In this document: piece after piece, positions 59,201 through 64,000 of the stretch
Position numbering within the stretch: the first letter of the stretch is position 1
How the letters are laid out: each line of letters starts with the position of its first letter
DNA from: Paractinoplanes brasiliensis
GTDB lineage: Bacteria > Actinomycetota > Actinomycetes > Mycobacteriales > Micromonosporaceae
Assembly (NCBI RefSeq): GCF_004362215.1
Contig: NZ_SNWR01000001.1
Location: 992,001 to 1,056,000 of the forward strand
Direction of reading: 5' to 3'
Length of the DNA stretch: 64,000 nucleotides
The notes under the pieces: model-generated
The model's input: only the letters and a program-made list of their open reading frames with translations
Database searches by the model: none
What the model was told of the DNA's origin: nothing
Translations under genes and position numbers: made by a program

Positions 59201-61831
59201 TCAGATCCGCGACCAGAGGGCCGGGACGATCGGCGGCTCCCAGCCCACCAGCGAGGTGTGGGCCTGGATGCAGCGGTAGCGGACGCCGTCGTACGTGACA
59301 ACGGCGCCGATCGCGTACGGGGTGTTGGGGGCCCACGCCGTGCCCGCGGGCGCGGTTGTCGGGGGCAGGGTGGTCGGGGGCAGGGTGGTCGGGGGCGCGG
59401 TGGTCGGAGGAGCAGTGGTCGGAGGAGCGGTGGTCGGGCGCGTCGTGGGCGGGGTGGTCGGCGGCTGGGTGGTGGTGCCGCCGCCGGTGGCGTTGCCGCC
59501 CGTCCAGTTGACGGCGCCGCTCGCGACGGTCTTGCCGGCCGGCGCCGAGAGCGTGCGCCCGTCGGTGAACGTCACGGTCAGCGCGTTGTTGGTGATGTTG
59601 GAGGCCACGTACGTCTTGGCGCCGTTCTTGCTGAACACCTTCGCGAGGGGGTGGTTGGCCGAGACGGTAGCGTCCACCTGGCCCAGCGCCTGCAGGTTGC
59701 GGATCCAGTGGAACGTGTGGGCCTTGCTCTCGCCCTCCTCCGGCGTGTAGTTGCCGGCCGCGCGCCACTTGCTCATCGCCGCGTCGGGGTCGCCCAGGGC
59801 CAGGTACTGCCAGAGCATGTCCCGCCACACGGTCGGCTCGCCGCCCTTGTTGCGGACCATCTCCGCGTACGTGTTGCGCACCGCGGCCGGGTATTCGCCC
59901 AGGTACAGCTGTCCGCCCGTGATCGGCAGCATGTTGATGCCGACGATCATCTCGTGCTCGCCGGAGAACCAGGTGGCGTACGCGCCGCCGGAACCCCACA
60001 CGATGGCCGAGTAGTTGTGGCCCCAGCTCGCCGGGAAGTTCTCGTTGCGGACGTCGAACCAGTACTCGTTGATCGCCGCGGACTGGGTGGTGTGGATCCA
60101 GATGCCGGCGTCACGGATCGCGTTGTTGCCGGTGGCCTGCCCCCACTGGATCAGCGCGTTGGCGAAGTTCTGCCCCTCCGAGGACGACTCCTGGTTGTTG
60201 CCGGCGCCGAACGCCCCGTGCCCGGACGCCCAGTCGTGGCCCGCGTAGATGTCGAAGTCACGCAGGTACGGGAAGCGGGTGTCGTTGCGGTCGTAGTTGT
60301 TGGCGTCGCGGATCAGCAGGTCGACCATGCCCCCGTACCGGGAGGTGGAGGCCCACGACGGGTCGAACTTGGCCAGCGTGGCGGCCGCCGCGATGAAGTA
60401 GCCGTAGTGGAAGTGGTGGTCGTTGAGGTCCTCGTCGGAGGCGTACGAGGCGGGGTAGCCGATCAGCGTTCCCCAGTTCCTGTCGTAGTAGAAGACCCGC
60501 TCGTTCTTGCCCGCCGACGCGGTGAACCAGTCGGTCAGGCGCGTGCGGATGACGTTGAGGGCGGAATCCCGTACGGACGTCAGGTTCAGCTGGTCGGCGA
60601 TCTCGGCGATGCGAGCCGCGCGGCCCAGGCCCTTGCCGGTCCAGTACGTGTCGTTGCCGCGGAAGTCGGCCGGGTTGCCGAGCTCGTTGGTGAGCAGCGT
60701 GGTGATCTGGCTCAGGTCAGCGCCGCTGGAGTCGCCGACGGCGGGCAACTCGGGCAGCACACCCGAGTAGCGCATCGACGTCTGGAACTGCGTCCCGGTG
60801 ACGACCTTCATGGCGCCGCGCGGCGACACGTACGTACGGGAAAGCGGGGTTGATCCGGTCAGGTGGCGCCACTGGTGCGGGTAGAGCGCGATGACCGTGC
60901 CGCCGGAGCCGCCCGCCAAGTTCTGCGTGGTGAAGCTGTACGTCGTGGTGACCGTGCCGTTGGCCTGGTTGTAGTTGTAGGCCATGCGGGTGCCGGTGAC
61001 GTGGTTGTGCGCGTACTGCCCGAACTGGTCGGCCAGCGCGGTCTTGTCGGCCGCGCTCGCGCTCGACAGCGTCGGAAGCACTGCGACCGAGAAGTAGCCC
61101 TGGCCGTTCAGCGTGGAGCGCAGGGTGTTGCCCGACTGGGTCCAGGCCGACCCCGAGGGCCCGTACGCGACGTAATCGTGCCCGCCGATCGAGAAGCCGA
61201 TCCGGCCGCCCGAGTTCTGCCAGACCGTGGGCGGCCCGGTGATGCTGAGCTGGGCGTCGCCGCCGGTGACGCGGTAGTACGACAGCGGCAGGCCGTGCCC
61301 GATGGTGGCCTTCAGCGTGCGCGCGCCGTCACTCCACGACGGCGTGACGGTCCAGTCGCTCCAGCCGTCGACGAGCGCCCGGGGAGCGTTGAGCCCGGCC
61401 ACGCCGACCACGATGTGCTGCGCGTACGGGTAGTGGTATTCGCCCAGGCCGGTGGGGCTGCCGCTGATGGCCGGGTCGGTCTGGTACGACAGGCCGAGCC
61501 CGCCCGCGACGGGGCGATAGGACGCCGGGCCCGCGAACAGCGGCTGCGAGAAGTTGCAGTCGTCGCCCTTCTTGAACAGCAGCGACGACCACCAGTCGTT
61601 GGTCGGCACCGCGCCGGCGGGGGCGTTCGAGGTGACGTACTGACGGGGGTTGGTCGACATGGCGCCGCAGCCGGTGGGGAGCTTGGCGCCGGCCGGGAGG
61701 GTCTCGGTGTAGCTGCCGGCGCCGACGGTGGCGGCTTCGGCGGTGCTGATCAGGGTCACGGCGAGCACTCCTGATCCGGCCGCGAGCGCGACCGCGGCCA
61801 GCGAGGAGACGAGTCTTCGGCGGGATGGCAT
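59201..61831 (-). CDS. secreted GH81 endo-beta-1,3-glucanase with CBM
   Basis: 876 residues from ATG 61831. Signal peptide (LVSSLAAVALAAGSGVLAVT, cleavage near AEA). GH81 domain ~35-720 with the catalytic region DEDLNDHHFHYGYFIAAAA and NNQESSSEGQNFANAL (general base Glu). A Thr/Pro linker of PPTTAPPTT-type repeats follows, then a carbohydrate-binding module of the CBM5/12 type at the C-terminus (WAPNTPYAIGAVVTYDGVRY, then CIQAHTSLVGWEPP). It hydrolyses beta-1,3-glucans such as fungal cell walls outside the cell. Upstream palindrome suggests LacI-family control. Confidence 0.9.
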   Translation of the reverse strand: MPSRRRLVSSLAAVALAAGSGVLAVTLISTAEAATVGAGSYTETLPAGAKLPTGCGAMSTNPRQYVTSNAPAGAVPTNDWWSSLLFKKGDDCNFSQPLFAGPASYRPVAGGLGLSYQTDPAISGSPTGLGEYHYPYAQHIVVGVAGLNAPRALVDGWSDWTVTPSWSDGARTLKATIGHGLPLSYYRVTGGDAQLSITGPPTVWQNSGGRIGFSIGGHDYVAYGPSGSAWTQSGNTLRSTLNGQGYFSVAVLPTLSSASAADKTALADQFGQYAHNHVTGTRMAYNYNQANGTVTTTYSFTTQNLAGGSGGTVIALYPHQWRHLTGSTPLSRTYVSPRGAMKVVTGTQFQTSMRYSGVLPELPAVGDSSGADLSQITTLLTNELGNPADFRGNDTYWTGKGLGRAARIAEIADQLNLTSVRDSALNVIRTRLTDWFTASAGKNERVFYYDRNWGTLIGYPASYASDEDLNDHHFHYGYFIAAAATLAKFDPSWASTSRYGGMVDLLIRDANNYDRNDTRFPYLRDFDIYAGHDWASGHGAFGAGNNQESSSEGQNFANALIQWGQATGNNAIRDAGIWIHTTQSAAINEYWFDVRNENFPASWGHNYSAIVWGSGGAYATWFSGEHEMIVGINMLPITGGQLYLGEYPAAVRNTYAEMVRNKGGEPTVWRDMLWQYLALGDPDAAMSKWRAAGNYTPEEGESKAHTFHWIRNLQALGQVDATVSANHPLAKVFSKNGAKTYVASNITNNALTVTFTDGRTLSAPAGKTVASGAVNWTGGNATGGGTTTQPPTTPPTTRPTTAPPTTAPPTTAPPTTLPPTTLPPTTAPAGTAWAPNTPYAIGAVVTYDGVRYRCIQAHTSLVGWEPPIVPALWSRI

Positions 61832-61861
61832 GAGGACGGGCTCCGAGTCTAGGGGGGACGT

Positions 61862-61875
61862 TGAGAGCGCTCTCA
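61862..61875. promoter_or_regulatory. CebR-like LacI-family operator
   Basis: TGAGAGCGCTCTCA is a perfect 14-bp palindrome, 31 bases upstream of the GH81 start. It resembles the CebR box TGGGAGCGCTCCCA that controls glycoside hydrolases in actinomycetes. Confidence 0.75.
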
Positions 61876-61982
61876 CGTTAACGGCTGATGACGGACGTGA
61901 ATACGCGTCGTTCGGGAAGCATCCGGCGGTGGAAGGGCAAGATTGGGTGCAACCTTGATCGCGGGCGCCGCGTGTAGTCGCC

Positions 61983-62522
61983 ATGACCACCACCGCGGAG
62001 AGACCTCCGAGGGGAGCACCGACGTCCATGCCCGCCGCCGAACCGCCAGCGGACTTCGACGCGGTGTACGCCGCGCAGTACGCCAACCTCACCGTGCAGC
62101 TGTACGCGTACTTCGGCGACCGGCAGGAAGCACAGGACGTCGTGCAGGAGGCGTTCTGCCGGGCGCTGCGCCGCTGGTCGAAGGTGTCCCGTTACGACGA
62201 TCCGGTGGCCTGGGTGCGCCGGGTCGCGTGGAACCTGGCCGTCAGCCGCTGGCGCCGTTCCCGCACCGCGCTGTCGTTCGTGCGCCGGCAACGCCTGCAG
62301 GAGCCGCAGGTCGAGGGCCCGAGCACCGACCGCGTCGACCTGGTGGCCGCGCTCGCCACCCTGCCCGCGGCCCAGCGGCGCGCGGTGGTCCTGCACTACC
62401 TGGGCGACATGAGCGTGTCCGAGATCGCCGAACGGGAGAACGTCGCCGACGGCACCGTCAAGTCGTGGTTGCACCGCGGCCGCACGGCCCTGGCCGGCCA
62501 GCTGGAGGACCGTCATGTCTGA
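61983..62522 (+). CDS. SigE-family ECF sigma factor
   Basis: 179 residues. Region 2: FDAVYAAQYANLTVQLYAYF, GDRQEAQDVVQEAFCRALRR, then WSKVSRYDDPVAWVRRVAWN. Region 4: LVAALATLPAAQRRAVVLHY, LGDMSVSEIAERENVADGTV, KSWLHRGRTALAGQLEDRHV. Size and motifs are those of actinobacterial SigE-family ECF factors. The membrane partner gene overlaps its end. Confidence 0.9.
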   Translation: MTTTAERPPRGAPTSMPAAEPPADFDAVYAAQYANLTVQLYAYFGDRQEAQDVVQEAFCRALRRWSKVSRYDDPVAWVRRVAWNLAVSRWRRSRTALSFVRRQRLQEPQVEGPSTDRVDLVAALATLPAAQRRAVVLHYLGDMSVSEIAERENVADGTVKSWLHRGRTALAGQLEDRHV

Positions 62523-63075
62523 TCCGCTGACCCCCCTCTTCGACGACCTGCGCCGCCGCACGCTGCCCGAGGTGCAGGCGCCCGGCGCCGAGGCCGCCCG
62601 CCGTACGGTGCACCGCCGGGCCACCGTACGGGCATCGGCCCTGGCCGCCGTGGCGATCGCGGCCTTCGGCTCGTACGTGGTGACCCAGCGCGACAACGGC
62701 GGCGCCGTCCTGCCCGCCGCCTCGGCCTCGGCCAGCGCGCCGGCCCCACCCGGGCGGCCCGACAAGGCCGAGGTCGCGGCCGCACTGGTCCCCGGGGCCG
62801 ACCACGCCGACGTCGTGATGGGCGAGTACTCCCAGGACGTCGGGTACAGCGCCTCGGGCGGCAACTGGCTGCTGAAGGTGGGCTGTTCAGGACCGTCGCC
62901 GCTGGCGATCACGATCCTGCTCGACGGCGCCATCGAACAGCAGAACTCGGTCCCGTGCACCGACGACGGCACGGTCCGTGACTACGTGTTCACCATGCCG
63001 CGCGACGGCAGCATACGCATCCTCGTCGGCGGAGGCCTGCACGACGCGTACGCGCTGAAACTGACCGAACGGTGA
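62515..63075 (+). CDS. membrane protein paired with sigma factor
   Basis: 186 residues, overlapping the sigma gene by 8 bases. A short cytoplasmic N-terminus (DDLRRRTLPEVQAPGAEAAR) and one membrane segment (ALAAVAIAAFGSYVV) precede an extracellular beta-rich domain with two Cys (LKVGCSGPSPLAITILLDGA; NSVPCTDDGTVRDYVF). Placement fits an anti-sigma factor or sensor for the SigE-family protein, though the ZAS zinc motif is absent. Confidence 0.75.
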   Translation: MSDPLTPLFDDLRRRTLPEVQAPGAEAARRTVHRRATVRASALAAVAIAAFGSYVVTQRDNGGAVLPAASASASAPAPPGRPDKAEVAAALVPGADHADVVMGEYSQDVGYSASGGNWLLKVGCSGPSPLAITILLDGAIEQQNSVPCTDDGTVRDYVFTMPRDGSIRILVGGGLHDAYALKLTER

Positions 63076-64000
63076 GGCGCCCCCGGCTGGCCGCGATCGA
63101 CGGGCTCCGCCTGCTCGCCGCCCTCGCCGTCCTCGCGTTCCACTACACCGTCGCGTGGCGCATCGACGGCGAACGGGTTCCGGAGCACTTCCTGCCGACG
63201 ACCGTGCACGTCACGGTGTACGGGTTCCTCGGCGTCGAGCTGTTCTTCCTGATCAGCGGCTTCGTGATCGGCATGAGCAGCTGGGGCCGTACGCTCGGGC
63301 AGTTCTTCGTCTCGCGGGTGAGCCGGCTGTTCCCCGCGTTCTGGGTGGCCGTTGTCCTCACCGGCGTCGTCGCCATGGCCTACCCGCTCAGGGGCGGCGT
63401 GACCGACGGCGGCCGGCCGAGCGTGATCGACATCCTGGTCAACCTGACCATGCTGCCGCAGCCGCTCGGCCACCACCCGGTCGACGGCGTCTACTGGACC
63501 CTGCTGGTCGAGCTCAAGTTCTATCTGATCATGGCGCTGGTGCTGGCCCGCGGCGGCCTGACCTACCAGCGGGCCGTGCTGCTGTGCGCGGTGTGGATGA
63601 CGGTCGCCGTGTTCGTGCCCACGCTGGACAGCCCGGCCCTGACCGCGCTGACGATCAGCGACTTCGCCCCTTACTTCATCGGTGGCCTCGCCCTCTACCT
63701 GATCCACGGCTTCGGCCCGACCCCGCTGCTGTACTGCATCACGGGCTTCGCCTGGCTGGTCTGCCTGTCCCGGGTGGACGACCGCCTCGGCGAGATGCGC
63801 TCGGGGTTCCCGGTGCCGTCGTGGCCCGGCCTGCTGATCGTCACGCTTTCGTACGCGGCTCTGCTGCTGATCGCGCTCGGCCACACCGACCGCATCCAAT
63901 GGCGCTGGCTCACCGTCGCCGGCGCGCTCACCTATCCCCTCTACCTGCTGCACTCGCGGCTCGGGCACACCGCCATCCGCGCCGCCTACGAGCACACCAC
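63072..64000 (+). CDS. acyltransferase 3 family protein (3' end outside window)
   Basis: Starts at GTG 63072, overlapping the previous stop (GTGA), and runs past 64000. N-terminal DGLRLLAALAVLAFHYTVAW with the conserved His of the family, then VYGFLGVELFFLISGFVIGM, SRVSRLFPAFWVAVVLTGVV and a further series of membrane helices, then TYPLYLLHSRLGHTAIRAA. Membrane O-acyltransferases of this family modify sugars, peptidoglycan or antibiotics. At least 309 residues are visible. Confidence 0.85.
   Translation, partial: MRRPRLAAIDGLRLLAALAVLAFHYTVAWRIDGERVPEHFLPTTVHVTVYGFLGVELFFLISGFVIGMSSWGRTLGQFFVSRVSRLFPAFWVAVVLTGVVAMAYPLRGGVTDGGRPSVIDILVNLTMLPQPLGHHPVDGVYWTLLVELKFYLIMALVLARGGLTYQRAVLLCAVWMTVAVFVPTLDSPALTALTISDFAPYFIGGLALYLIHGFGPTPLLYCITGFAWLVCLSRVDDRLGEMRSGFPVPSWPGLLIVTLSYAALLLIALGHTDRIQWRWLTVAGALTYPLYLLHSRLGHTAIRAAYEHT

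Overview
The window is high-GC actinobacterial DNA, most likely from Actinoplanes or a close Micromonosporaceae relative. The evidence is uniformly GC-rich third codon positions, many GTG starts, and typical actinomycete families (PucR, SigE-type sigma factor, DUF58/TgpA, Ser/Thr kinase, GH81 with a CBM, LigD-type ligase, AICE-type conjugation genes). The genus is an inference; no rRNA or other marker gene is present.

Region 1 (1-5260) is decayed DNA. It holds truncated fragments of a SCO6745-like protein, a TetR regulator, a DUF3800-like protein and a PP2C phosphatase, plus the C-terminal end of a large serine recombinase followed by a terminator. It also has one large secreted FG-GAP protein whose signal-peptide portion is cut off by an in-frame TGA.

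Region 2 (about 5265-21528) looks like an actinomycete integrative and conjugative element inserted at the 3' end of a tRNA-Leu(GAG) gene. The right half is the element core: two XRE/DUF5919 regulators, an HD phosphohydrolase, a Nudix hydrolase (like Pif of pSAM2), small membrane proteins, a DUF2637 membrane protein, a TraB/FtsK-type DNA translocase with a repeat cluster behind it, a SUKH protein and a large serine recombinase whose last codons lie inside the tRNA gene. No replication initiator is recognised. The left half looks like anti-phage cargo: an ApeA-like HEPN protein, a divergent small HEPN-like protein, and a two-gene operon of a transglutaminase-like protein and a STAND (NB-ARC-like) ATPase with an N-terminal Cap4/DUF4297-like nuclease domain. 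Fragments of a second XRE/DUF5919 gene and a second recombinase lie between the two halves, and a third recombinase tail lies just outside. This suggests repeated insertion at the same tRNA. The 10-bp core GTGTCCGGAG occurs at both proposed ends.

Region 3 (21.6-31.5 kb) is chromosomal: a TPR/Fn3 membrane protein with a 24-bp coding repeat, then an Fn3 surface protein, MoxR ATPase, DUF58 and TgpA-like operon, with a 49-bp tandem repeat array between moxR and DUF58.

Region 4 (31.5-64 kb) is ordinary chromosome. It carries a GGDEF protein, an APH-type kinase, a CrtU-like flavoprotein, an HxlR/NmrA pair, pyridoxal kinase, a SIMPL protein, a TetR/SnoaL pair, a renalase-like flavoprotein, a beta-propeller surface protein, a fatty-acid desaturase with its ferredoxin reductase and a divergent PucR regulator, an endo/exonuclease-phosphatase, an ATP-dependent DNA ligase, a lipoprotein, a cold-shock protein, a RibD/DHFR-like reductase, a PadR-ABC-FtsX operon, a Ser/Thr kinase with a partner surface protein, a secreted GH81 beta-1,3-glucanase under a CebR-like palindrome, a SigE-family sigma factor with a membrane partner, and the start of an acyltransferase-3 gene that runs off the window.
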